A DNA stretch of 12,136 nt from 4484-232 sp964486555. GTDB lineage: Bacteria; Thermotogota; Thermotogae; Thermotogales; Thermotogaceae. The DNA lies in assembly GCA_964486555.1 (NCBI GenBank), contig CAZANP010000052.1:1-12136 (forward strand), in the 5' to 3' direction. Under the pieces are notes generated by a model. The model did no database searches. It was not told the origin of the DNA and saw nothing but the letters and a program-made list of their open reading frames with translations. Made by a program: the position numbers and the translations under genes. Numbering within the stretch: position 1 is the first letter of the stretch; each line of letters begins with the position of its first letter. Below are positions 1 to 6,793 of the stretch, one piece after another.

Positions 1-278
1 AAAAGGTCATCTCTCGATGAGAGTGTTTCTGCACATCTCATTTTATGCTCTTTGGATTTCTCCATCCAGCTCCTTCTCAACCTATCTAGTTCCCTTCTTT
101 CGAAATTGTTCAGAACTTTCTCCAGTAATGTTTCGTCCACAGAGTGAATTCGTTCGTATTCAGGAATTATAGGTCCATACTTGTTCCTGTAAACGTTCCA
201 GAAATCTTTCCACTTTGTTTTGTCCCATTTTAGTATCTCCAAGAATTCCTCAACCTTGTTTTGAACCACACTCCTCAT
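1..278 (-). CDS. Unidentified charged protein, N-terminal part (cut by window edge)
   Basis: The reading frame begins with ATG at 278-276 and stays open to base 1, giving about 92 residues with no stop, so the C-terminal part lies outside the window. The protein starts MRSVVQNKVEEFLEILKW and is dominated by Lys, Arg and Glu with many Trp residues. It looks helical, with no signal peptide or membrane segment. The start is well supported: AAAGGAGGG sits at 293-285, six bases upstream, inside the end of mnmA. The ATG overlaps the mnmA stop in an ATGA, so the two genes should be translationally coupled. I do not recognise the family, and no catalytic motif is visible in this part. Linkage to mnmA might hint at an RNA-related or housekeeping role, but that is only inference. 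Confidence 0.75.
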   Translation of the reverse strand, partial: MRSVVQNKVEEFLEILKWDKTKWKDFWNVYRNKYGPIIPEYERIHSVDETLLEKVLNNFERRELDRLRRSWMEKSKEHKMRCAETLSSRDDL

Positions 279-1348
279 TCCACGCCCTCCTTTATGACAG
301 CTCCACCGAGTAATATATCACCATCATAAAAAACAGCGATTTGACCGGGTGTTACCGCAAAAACCTCTCTTTCAAATTCAACAATGATTTCGCTTCCGCT
401 TCTCTTAACAAGACACCCAACTTCTTGAGCTTTCTTTCTGACCTTACAGGTTGCTTCGAATTCTTCGGGAAGGTGTGCATGCCACACCGGGTCACTGGCT
501 ATCAATCCTTTGAAGAAAACGCCATCTAGGGTTGATACAACCACGAAATTCATGTTTGGAACCTTCTTTTTAACGTACATCTTCTTCCCAACAGCTATCT
601 TCAACCCTTTTCTCTGTCCAATCGTATACAGAAAATGTCCGTTGTGACTTCCAAGTATTCTACCATCTTCATCCACGATCAGTCCCTTCCTTTTATTCAC
701 TTTCTCATCTTCCAAGAAGCTTTCTATCTTACCATCCGGTATGAAACACACATCCTGGCTTTCTGGCTTTGTCGAAATGTGAAGTTCTATCCTCTCAGCG
801 AGTTCTCTGTTCTCTTCTTTTGTGCTGTTTCCGTTTGGGAAAACGAGTTTGTCTATCCTTTCCGGAGATAGAAGCGCCAGGAAATAGCTTTGATCCTTTT
901 TCTGATCTTTTGCTTTCGCTATCATCTTCTTTCCGTATTTTTCGGAATAAACGATCCTTGCAAAATGTCCACTCGCAAACAGTTCCATGCCATCTTCGAG
1001 AGCGTGATCCATGAGAATACCGAATTTTATCAACCTGTTGCAGTGAACACATGGATTGGGTGTTAACCCCTTTAAAAGATCATCTTTGAATCTCTTCACA
1101 ATCAGTTCTTTGAAGGGATCTGAGAGATCCACTATCTCAAGCTCCACGCCGAGTTTCTTCGCGATCTTTATAGCATCCATCGTATCTGAAGGGCTGCAGC
1201 ATATCTTTTTCTTTATCGTTTTTTTCACGAAAAACTCATCTTTGAGAGTTTTCATGTGATAGGCCTTGACCTCATGACCTTCTTCAAGAAGCCGATAAAG
1301 GGCGACTGCACTGTCAACTCCTCCACTCAGGGCTATGCCCACTTTCAA
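275..1348 (-). CDS. mnmA: tRNA-specific 2-thiouridylase MnmA
   Basis: MnmA installs the 2-thio group on uridine 34 of the Lys, Glu and Gln tRNAs, activating the base with ATP and taking sulfur from a relay that starts at a cysteine desulfurase. It acts in the cytoplasm. All family landmarks are present: the PP-loop SGGVDS near residues 8-13, a CC pair near 50-51, TPNPCVHCNR with the first catalytic Cys near 100, KDQSYFL near 152, SQDVCF with the second catalytic Cys near 201, and YTIGQRKGL. The length of 357 residues is normal. I place the start at TTG 1348 (MKVGIALSGG) because CGAAAGGAG at 1366-1358 lies nine bases upstream. The in-frame TTG at 1357 abuts that site directly and is unlikely to be used. 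The gene follows the fumarase beta gene by 64 bases and overlaps the next gene by four. Confidence 0.96.
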   Translation of the reverse strand: MKVGIALSGGVDSAVALYRLLEEGHEVKAYHMKTLKDEFFVKKTIKKKICCSPSDTMDAIKIAKKLGVELEIVDLSDPFKELIVKRFKDDLLKGLTPNPCVHCNRLIKFGILMDHALEDGMELFASGHFARIVYSEKYGKKMIAKAKDQKKDQSYFLALLSPERIDKLVFPNGNSTKEENRELAERIELHISTKPESQDVCFIPDGKIESFLEDEKVNKRKGLIVDEDGRILGSHNGHFLYTIGQRKGLKIAVGKKMYVKKKVPNMNFVVVSTLDGVFFKGLIASDPVWHAHLPEEFEATCKVRKKAQEVGCLVKRSGSEIIVEFEREVFAVTPGQIAVFYDGDILLGGAVIKEGVE

Positions 1349-1357
1349 CTCTTTCAA

Positions 1358-1366
1358 CTCCTTTCG
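1358..1366 (-). promoter_or_regulatory. Ribosome binding site that fixes the mnmA start
   Basis: CGAAAGGAG on the minus strand ends at 1358. Its spacing is nine bases to TTG 1348 but zero to TTG 1357, so the downstream TTG is preferred. Confidence 0.7.
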
Positions 1367-1380
1367 AGATGTCTATAGAG

Positions 1381-1386
1381 AATATA
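1381..1386 (-). promoter_or_regulatory. Possible internal extended -10 promoter for mnmA
   Basis: The 64-base gap between the fumarase beta stop and mnmA contains TGGTATATTC on the minus strand (1389-1380). It resembles an extended -10 element (TG, one base, TATATT). No convincing -35 hexamer lies upstream, as extended -10 promoters allow. If real, it would let mnmA and the following gene be expressed apart from the sugar operon. The match is short and could be chance. Confidence 0.3.
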
Positions 1387-1412
1387 CCACAAGATTTAGG
1401 CTATTCGAAGTG

Positions 1413-1922
1413 CTACGGGGAAGGGTACGCGAAGAGATGGTTCCCTCTGGTATCTATCGCTACCATGAGAGGAAAATCTTTAACGACAATTCTGTACACA
1501 GCCTCAGGTCCGAGGTCTTCGAAAGCCAGAACCTGAAGATCAACTACACGGTTTGCAAGGAAGGCAGAAGCCCCACTTGGTGTTATGAAATAAACTCTTC
1601 TCCACTTTCTGTGAAGCTCGATAGCTCTTCTCGATCTCTTCCCCTTCCCAACCGTCGCGATGACTCCGAGTTTGAAGAGCATCTCTAAAAAAACATCCAT
1701 CCTCTCGCTCGTTGTTGGTCCAATCGCTCCGATCTTTTTTCCACGAGGAGTTTTGGCAGGTCCTGCGTAGAAGACTATCTTCCCGGAAAGATCAAAAGAT
1801 GGTTTCTCTCCATTCTCCAGCATCTTTCGGATTCTTTTTTGAGCTTGATCTCTCATGACAACGAATTCTCCTGTGTAAAAGATTTCTTGTCCCACCTTGA
1901 GTTCACCGATCTTCAACGACAA
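1413..1922 (-). CDS. Class I fumarate hydratase-type enzyme, beta (C-terminal) subunit
   Basis: This is the small subunit of an oxygen-sensitive 4Fe-4S hydro-lyase, most likely fumarase (fumarate + water = malate). L(+)-tartrate dehydratase beta subunits belong to the same family and cannot be excluded. Recognisable parts are the YTGEFVVMRDQ segment near residues 16-26, then YAGPAKTPRGKKIGAIGPTT followed by SERMD, and GKGKRS. I choose TTG 1922 as start (M-SLKIGELKVG, 169 residues) because AGGAGG at 1935-1930 lies seven bases upstream. A longer reading frame from 1964 would overlap the alpha gene by 62 bases and put this site inside the gene. The 20-base overlap with the alpha gene implies coupled translation at equal ratio. 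Oddity: the usual RDxAHxR motif reads RDQAQKR here, with Gln for the His. Confidence 0.9.
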   Translation of the reverse strand: MSLKIGELKVGQEIFYTGEFVVMRDQAQKRIRKMLENGEKPSFDLSGKIVFYAGPAKTPRGKKIGAIGPTTSERMDVFLEMLFKLGVIATVGKGKRSRRAIELHRKWRRVYFITPSGASAFLANRVVDLQVLAFEDLGPEAVYRIVVKDFPLMVAIDTRGNHLFAYPSP

Positions 1923-2724
1923 ACTTTCCCCTCCTGCAAAGGTAACAATCGACAGAAATTGCAACAGGTAAGATCGCTATGTGTGTTGGTGAACATTCGA
2001 TATGGACAGCGTATGCCGTTATACCCTTCCCAAGTCCCTGAAATCCTATTTTCAAAGAATTTATTTCTGATAGGATTTCCTCCTCAAGCTTCGCATATCT
2101 TGGATCTTCGTTTCTCTCGAAAAAAGATTTCGTAAGAGCGAGTTTCGAGTTCAGAAGTGCTTTCTCTGGGCTACCTCCTATTCCTACACCGATATGAAGG
2201 GGAGGGCAGGAATTCGAAGCGTTTTCTCTTATGTGATCTATCACGATCCTCTTCACTTCCTCAACATCTGAAGATGGCCTCATCATGTAAAGCCTTGTGA
2301 GATTTTCACTTCCTCCCCCTTTCACGAGGAACCTTATTTCAAGTTTTTTTCCTTCAATTTGAAACACGTGAACTACAGGGGGAGTGTTGTCACCAGTGTT
2401 TTTCCTTTCAAAAAGAGGATCCGAAATCACGGAATACCTGAAAGGATTTTCAATATAAACTTTCCTGACGGCTTTTTGAAGAGTTTCAGATATTGGCTCT
2501 TCAAGTACCACTTCATGTCCAAGAAATACGAAGAATTCAACAAGCCCTGTATCCTGGCACAAAGGTAGACTTTCTTTCTCTGCCACTCTGTAATTTTCCT
2601 TTATGGCGTAGGAGAAGGGTCCAGTATAGCTATCCACGAACCTTTTCACTTCGTCGTTAATGACAATGTTAGCCCTTTTCAACTCTTCCACTATGCCATC
2701 CAATATAACATCTGCTCTTATCAT
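1903..2724 (-). CDS. Class I fumarate hydratase-type enzyme, alpha (N-terminal) subunit
   Basis: This is the large subunit of the two-subunit iron-sulfur hydratase; it binds the 4Fe-4S cluster. The three expected cluster cysteines are visible: PLCQDTG (Cys56), NSCPPLHIGVGIGG (Cys173) and PVAISVDCYLC (Cys260, or possibly Cys263). Other family segments are DNTPPVVH, KGGGSEN and GLGKGITAYAVHIE. The length of 273 residues is typical of stand-alone alpha subunits. The start ATG at 2724 is one base after the stop of the GH20-like gene, with GGAAGGGAAG just upstream, so the gene is transcribed with the sugar operon unless an unseen internal promoter exists. The main alternative is the alpha subunit of L(+)-tartrate dehydratase, which shares the same motifs. 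There is no obvious metabolic link to amino-sugar use. Confidence 0.92.
   Translation of the reverse strand: MIRADVILDGIVEELKRANIVINDEVKRFVDSYTGPFSYAIKENYRVAEKESLPLCQDTGLVEFFVFLGHEVVLEEPISETLQKAVRKVYIENPFRYSVISDPLFERKNTGDNTPPVVHVFQIEGKKLEIRFLVKGGGSENLTRLYMMRPSSDVEEVKRIVIDHIRENASNSCPPLHIGVGIGGSPEKALLNSKLALTKSFFERNEDPRYAKLEEEILSEINSLKIGFQGLGKGITAYAVHIECSPTHIAILPVAISVDCYLCRRGKFVVEDR
1930..1935 (-). promoter_or_regulatory. Ribosome binding site that fixes the fumarase beta start
   Basis: AGGAGG lies inside the 3' end of the alpha-subunit gene, with a seven-base spacer to TTG 1922. A second in-frame TTG at 1916 would have a 13-base spacer and is less likely. Confidence 0.75.
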
Positions 2725-2725
2725 T

Positions 2726-3697
2726 TCAACTTCCCTTCCAGCTCTTTGAGATGTATTCCAATACCTCCATCAAATCTTCTTTCCTTTTCTCTTTAAAAGC
2801 TTCGTAAAGCTTCTTCGCTGGAAGATGCCAATCCGTCACGAGTATTCCAAGAACATTTTCCTCCCTATCCAACTTTTTTGCCTGTTTTTTGGAATATTCA
2901 AAGAATCTCTTCGCCGCCTCAAGATTTTTCCAACAGGCCGGTAACACCTTGAACCCCTTCTCAAGGAAATAAGGAATCGATGGATATCGATCCATTGGCT
3001 CGTAATGCCAATCCACCACTACGACATCTTTAGGTATCATATCAACAGCCGGGTAAATCCCTATATCATCTGCTTCCCACTCGCTGTACGGTGTCTCCTC
3101 CCTCTTTATCAACCTATCCCCCCACATCATCATCTTAACATCTTTCATTGAAAGATGATCATACAATTTTCTTGCAGTTTCAGAAAACAAATATGCGGGA
3201 TCTTTCCCTCTACATCTCGGGCATCTTGCTATTATGAAGACCTCATCCATTCCGACATGGAAATACCTTGACTCAAAAGCTTCCTGTATCTCATCTATGA
3301 GGCTGAAAACGACATCGTAGATCCTTGGATGAGATGGACACCAACTACGGCAGTATATATCTTCGCTATCGTAAGGAATTTCCGGTGTCTCGTCGAATTC
3401 GGGATATGCCCTCAAAAGGCCATTGGGTTTCCCTTTCCACCCCTGATGCCCTAAGCAGTTGAAGAGAGGTACTATTTCCACATCGTTTTCTTTGCAGAGA
3501 GAGGATATTTCCCGAGCGCTGGTTTTATCGAAAGTACCCTCTGATACCTCAGGATGCTTCTCGAATCTGAAACAGGTGTTCACCTCGATAACGAGAAGAT
3601 TCACACCAAGCGGTATCAAGTACTCCTTCAACAGCTTTTTGAGAAAATCTCCTTCTTCTTTATCACATATCCTTATGTGAAACCCGAACCACTTCAA
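2726..3697 (-). CDS. Small GH20-like beta-N-acetylhexosaminidase, probably cytoplasmic
   Basis: The protein resembles the catalytic barrel of glycoside hydrolase family 20. The motif YFHVGMDEVF (residues 145-154) carries the Asp151-Glu152 pair expected for substrate-assisted cleavage of terminal N-acetylhexosamine. VPLFNCLGHQGW (77-88) matches the family's conserved region upstream. It has 323 residues, no signal peptide and no separate N-terminal GH20 domain, so it is a compact intracellular version. It is unusually Cys-rich, with CPRC at 159-162 and a Cys116/Cys120 pair, which may bind metal or form disulfides. The start is TTG 3697: AGGAGG at 3712-3707 is nine bases upstream, and the codon overlaps the permease stop as TTGA. 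Its place behind an amino-sugar transporter supports trimming imported GlcNAc/GalNAc oligosaccharides. Exact substrate and activity are unproven. Confidence 0.8.
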   Translation of the reverse strand: MKWFGFHIRICDKEEGDFLKKLLKEYLIPLGVNLLVIEVNTCFRFEKHPEVSEGTFDKTSAREISSLCKENDVEIVPLFNCLGHQGWKGKPNGLLRAYPEFDETPEIPYDSEDIYCRSWCPSHPRIYDVVFSLIDEIQEAFESRYFHVGMDEVFIIARCPRCRGKDPAYLFSETARKLYDHLSMKDVKMMMWGDRLIKREETPYSEWEADDIGIYPAVDMIPKDVVVVDWHYEPMDRYPSIPYFLEKGFKVLPACWKNLEAAKRFFEYSKKQAKKLDREENVLGILVTDWHLPAKKLYEAFKEKRKEDLMEVLEYISKSWKGS

Positions 3698-4521
3698 TAT
3701 TTAACACCTCCTGCTATCGCGTTCACGATGTATTTCTGCATGAAGAGGAACAGTATTATCATGGGAAGTATGGCAAGAACTATTCCTGCTGCTGTGTACC
3801 TGAAGTTCACTTGAAAAGTGCTGTTCAGATAAACGAGAGCGACGGACAAAGGATACTTGTTTGAATCCGAAAAAACGATCATGGGCCACAAGAAATTATC
3901 CCACCATGTTATGACTTGGAACGTTGCAAGGGTAGCTATGGTCGGTTTTACAAGTGGGGTCATGATCTTCCACCATATGTACAGTTCCCCAGCTCCATCG
4001 ACTCTTGCAGCATCTTCAAAGCTCTTTGGAATACCAAGGTATGCCTGCCTCATTAGGAATATTCCGAATATGGTGACAGCTTGAGATATTATGAGACCAG
4101 AATAGGTGTTCAAAAGGTGAAGCCTTTTGAGAGTTATGTAGTTCACGATGATCGTTCCCTGAACCGGTACAAGCATCGGAAGAAGGATCAGAAAGAACAA
4201 AATCTTCTTCCCCTTGAATTCCATCCTCGCCAGAGGATACGCTGCCATGAGTGAAAGAAGGACGTTCACAAATGTTCCAGCGGAAGCGATGATTATGGAA
4301 TTTAAATAGTACCTTCCAAGGTTCAGTGTTCTCCACGCTCCCGTGTAATTTTCGATACTCACAGGATGCGGTATGAGATCTGGTGGATACTTGTAAACGT
4401 TCTTTCCAACCTCAAGAGAGGTTTTGGCTATCCAATAGAAGGGCCAAACTGTGAAAATCGAAAGTGTTACCAAAAATACGTATATTACGATCCTTCTCAT
4501 CACTTTCGCCCTTTTAGCCAT
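3694..4521 (-). CDS. CUT1 sugar ABC transporter permease, MalG/UgpE type
   Basis: This is an inner-membrane subunit that forms the sugar channel with the permease encoded just upstream. The protein has 275 residues and about six membrane helices, the first near residues 11-31. The cytoplasmic EAA loop that docks the ATPase is clear near residues 168-193: SFEDAARVDGAGELYIWWKI followed by MTPLVKP. PFYWIAKTSL and YPLARMEFKGKK are typical of this subfamily. The gene overlaps the upstream permease by eight bases and the GH20-like gene by four. The best Shine-Dalgarno match (GGAGG) is about 14 bases from ATG 4521, longer than ideal, so translation probably relies on coupling. Sequence and context fit an N-acetylglucosamine oligosaccharide importer; the substrate is inferred from the neighbouring hexosaminidases. 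Confidence 0.93.
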   Translation of the reverse strand: MAKRAKVMRRIVIYVFLVTLSIFTVWPFYWIAKTSLEVGKNVYKYPPDLIPHPVSIENYTGAWRTLNLGRYYLNSIIIASAGTFVNVLLSLMAAYPLARMEFKGKKILFFLILLPMLVPVQGTIIVNYITLKRLHLLNTYSGLIISQAVTIFGIFLMRQAYLGIPKSFEDAARVDGAGELYIWWKIMTPLVKPTIATLATFQVITWWDNFLWPMIVFSDSNKYPLSVALVYLNSTFQVNFRYTAAGIVLAILPMIILFLFMQKYIVNAIAGGVKY

Positions 4522-5419
4522 AATAGCTCTTTATACCTCCTTCCTTGAATATGAAGAGATTGAAAATCGTGAAAGCTATCATTATGAAGCTGAAAATGAC
4601 CGCAGCTGCACTGGAATAACCGAATCTGAAGTATTCAAAGGCTTTGTTGTATATGAACAAGGCCATCGTTTCCGTTGCATGATTTGGCCCACCTTTCGTC
4701 ATGGCAAATATCTCACCGAAAACGTTCAGCGCCGCGATGGAGGACATGATGGAACAGAACATGATGTAAGGTTTCAAAAGGGGTATGGTGATTCTGAAAA
4801 AGACTTGGGACTCACTCGCACCATCTATACGCGCAGCTTCCATGAACTCCTGAGGTATCCCCTGAAGTCCTGCAAGGTATATGACCATGTAATAGCCGAG
4901 TCCTTTCCACATTGTAACGAACATTATCGCAAAAAGAGCCACTTTCGGGTCGACCAGAAATGGAATAGGATCTGACACGACACGCAAGGATTGCAGGAGA
5001 AAGTTCACAAATCCCCTCTCTTTGAACAACCATTGCCAAGTTATCGCCACCGCCGTTATGGGTGTAACAACGGGTATGAAGAGAAGTATTCTGAAAACGT
5101 TCCTCCCCTTTATAGCTTGATTCACCAAAACTGCAAGAAGGATCGAGATCATTTGAAGGGGTGGAACCACCAGAAGGTAAAGAAGGCTGTTCTTCAGAGC
5201 GTTCCAAAAGTAAGGATCACTGAACAGTTCCCTGAAGTTTCCAAATCCTACAAATACAGATCTTCCAAGCATATTGTAATCGTAGAAAGAAAGTCTAACA
5301 CCGAATATCATGGGATAGTATATGAAAAGAACCATAAGGGCAAGAGGAATCAGCAAAAAAGAGTAAGCTAGAACGTGCTGCCTCATCTTTAGGCTTCTAT
5401 GGTAGCTTTTCCTTTTCAC
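4514..5419 (-). CDS. CUT1 sugar ABC transporter permease, MalF/UgpA type
   Basis: This is the first of two membrane subunits of the sugar importer. The protein has 301 residues with a short basic N-terminus and about six hydrophobic helices, for example residues 18-40, 75-100, 110-130 and 160-185. The ATPase-docking EAA loop is near 190-216: PQEFMEAARIDGASESQVFF followed by RITIPLLKP. GEIFAMTKGGP near residue 240 is also typical of the family. The start is GTG 5419, with AGGAGG at 5432-5427 seven bases upstream. A 108-base gap with a strong hairpin separates it from the binding-protein gene, the largest gap in the operon, so permease output is probably lower than binding-protein output. No ATPase gene is adjacent, so the pair must use an ATPase encoded elsewhere. 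Confidence 0.94.
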   Translation of the reverse strand: MKRKSYHRSLKMRQHVLAYSFLLIPLALMVLFIYYPMIFGVRLSFYDYNMLGRSVFVGFGNFRELFSDPYFWNALKNSLLYLLVVPPLQMISILLAVLVNQAIKGRNVFRILLFIPVVTPITAVAITWQWLFKERGFVNFLLQSLRVVSDPIPFLVDPKVALFAIMFVTMWKGLGYYMVIYLAGLQGIPQEFMEAARIDGASESQVFFRITIPLLKPYIMFCSIMSSIAALNVFGEIFAMTKGGPNHATETMALFIYNKAFEYFRFGYSSAAAVIFSFIMIAFTIFNLFIFKEGGIKSYYG

Positions 5420-5499
5420 TTGCTCCCCTCCTATCAGTGAAATGCTATACTATAGAGAAACAAACAGCGCGCTCTTACTATCTGATTCACCCCGTTGAA

Positions 5500-5521
5500 G
5501 GGAGGGGGGCATACCCCTCCC
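5500..5521 (-). promoter_or_regulatory. GC-rich intercistronic hairpin after the binding-protein gene
   Basis: On the minus-strand transcript, starting six bases after the binding-protein stop, GGGAGGGG (5521-5514) can pair perfectly with CCCCTCCC (5507-5500) across a six-base loop. The following bases are TTCAACGGGG, not a U run, so it is not a standard intrinsic terminator. Such hairpins after binding-protein genes commonly block 3' exonucleases and make that mRNA segment more abundant than the permease part. Partial termination is the alternative. Confidence 0.7.
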
Positions 5522-5527
5522 CACTTT

Positions 5528-6781
5528 TCATTTCTTTATCATCTCTCTCCAATACTTTGCAGTTTCTTTTAGGGCTGTTTCCGGATCTTTCTGTCCAAGG
5601 AAGACTGAGATTATAGCGCTCTTGAGTTTATCAAAGAGTTCTTTCCTGTTCGGTATCTCCTCGGAGTAGTAAGTTATGTTTTTCAGATACTTCGCACCCA
5701 TTATTCTGGCTTTTGCGGTGAGTGTTCCATCATCGTGAGAGAACCATGGATCATTCAGAGCTTCTTTAAGGGTTGGGAATATCGTGACGAGCTTACAGAA
5801 GGCGATCTGATTTTCCAAGTTAGAAACGAACGCTGCGAAATCTGCGGCAACTTTCGGATTCTTGGATCCTTTGACGATGTTCAGTGTTGAATACCATCCT
5901 CCCTGTCTGACACCTGGTTTTGGTGGTGGAACGGGAGCAACTTCAGATTTTTCATAGACTTCAGGAGCGTTCCACTTAACCCTATCAGCGAATTGAATAC
6001 CGGTTATGAGCATCGCAAGCTCTTCCGATTGATACAGCTCCGTTGACTTGGCCCACTCACCTTCCTGAACGATCTCTTTCGGTAGATATCCCAGTTTATA
6101 CAAGGTTGCCCATTTGTTCAGTGTGTGTGCGTATTCCGGTTTGTCGAAGAGGATTTCTTTGATCCTGTTGCTCTCATCGAGGGTGTAGAGGTTCAAACCA
6201 TCCCATGCGAACATCGCACTTGGATCGTATACAACTGTAGGCATGCATCCATATTTTCCCGTCTTCTCTTTGATAATTACAGAGTAGAGTAGTACTTCAT
6301 CCCAGCTCTTTGGAGGATATTTGGGATCCAATCCCGCTTTTTTGAAGATTTCCTTGTTGTAGAAAATGACGTCCACAGCTGTGTACCATGGAAGTCCGTA
6401 GATCTTCCCTTTCCATGAAAGTCCTTTCAACATCTGATCGAAGTAAAGATCGAGTACATCCTTGCTCAAGAGATCATCAACTGGTAGAAGGACTCCTTGT
6501 TCAGCAAAATCGATGGTCCAGCTCATGTTCAAGTTGACCACATCTGGTGGATTTCCTGCAGAATAAGCAGCGATGAGTTTCTGTTGCAGAACATCCCACG
6601 GAACATCCTCCCATTTGATCTCAACATCTGGATGCAATTTCTCGTACTTATCGATTATCCCTTGGATGAAATCTGTGAAGGTAGGTTTGAGAGACATGGT
6701 CCAGAAAGTTATGGTGGTTTTTGCCATGACAAAACCTGCTATCAACATGAGAGCAATCAGAATAGCCACTAGCTTCTTCAT
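5528..6781 (-). CDS. Secreted sugar-binding protein of the ABC importer
   Basis: This is the extracytoplasmic solute-binding protein (family 1) that captures the sugar and delivers it to the two permeases. The protein has 417 residues. It starts with a classic signal peptide (MKK, then a hydrophobic core, ending GFVMA at about residue 20) and the mature protein begins KTTITFWTMS. There is no lipobox cysteine, so it is not a lipoprotein; it may stay soluble under the outer toga. Family features are EKLHPDVEIKWEDVPWD, GLPWYTAVDVIFYNKEIFKKAGL, and a Trp-rich mature region suited to stacking on sugar rings. The start ATG 6781 follows the hexosaminidase stop by 12 bases, with GGAGGTG correctly placed. 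By position it corresponds to the chitobiose-type binding protein of T. maritima. Chitobiose or a related GlcNAc oligosaccharide is the inferred ligand. Confidence 0.94.
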   Translation of the reverse strand: MKKLVAILIALMLIAGFVMAKTTITFWTMSLKPTFTDFIQGIIDKYEKLHPDVEIKWEDVPWDVLQQKLIAAYSAGNPPDVVNLNMSWTIDFAEQGVLLPVDDLLSKDVLDLYFDQMLKGLSWKGKIYGLPWYTAVDVIFYNKEIFKKAGLDPKYPPKSWDEVLLYSVIIKEKTGKYGCMPTVVYDPSAMFAWDGLNLYTLDESNRIKEILFDKPEYAHTLNKWATLYKLGYLPKEIVQEGEWAKSTELYQSEELAMLITGIQFADRVKWNAPEVYEKSEVAPVPPPKPGVRQGGWYSTLNIVKGSKNPKVAADFAAFVSNLENQIAFCKLVTIFPTLKEALNDPWFSHDDGTLTAKARIMGAKYLKNITYYSEEIPNRKELFDKLKSAIISVFLGQKDPETALKETAKYWREMIKK

Positions 6782-6793
6782 AGAAACACCTCC

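Noticed and set aside
3554..5371. Several plus-strand open frames of 86-174 codons opposite the permease and GH20-like genes
   Set aside because: They lie antisense to well-supported genes, lack ribosome binding sites and recognisable motifs, and arise from the codon bias of the real frame.
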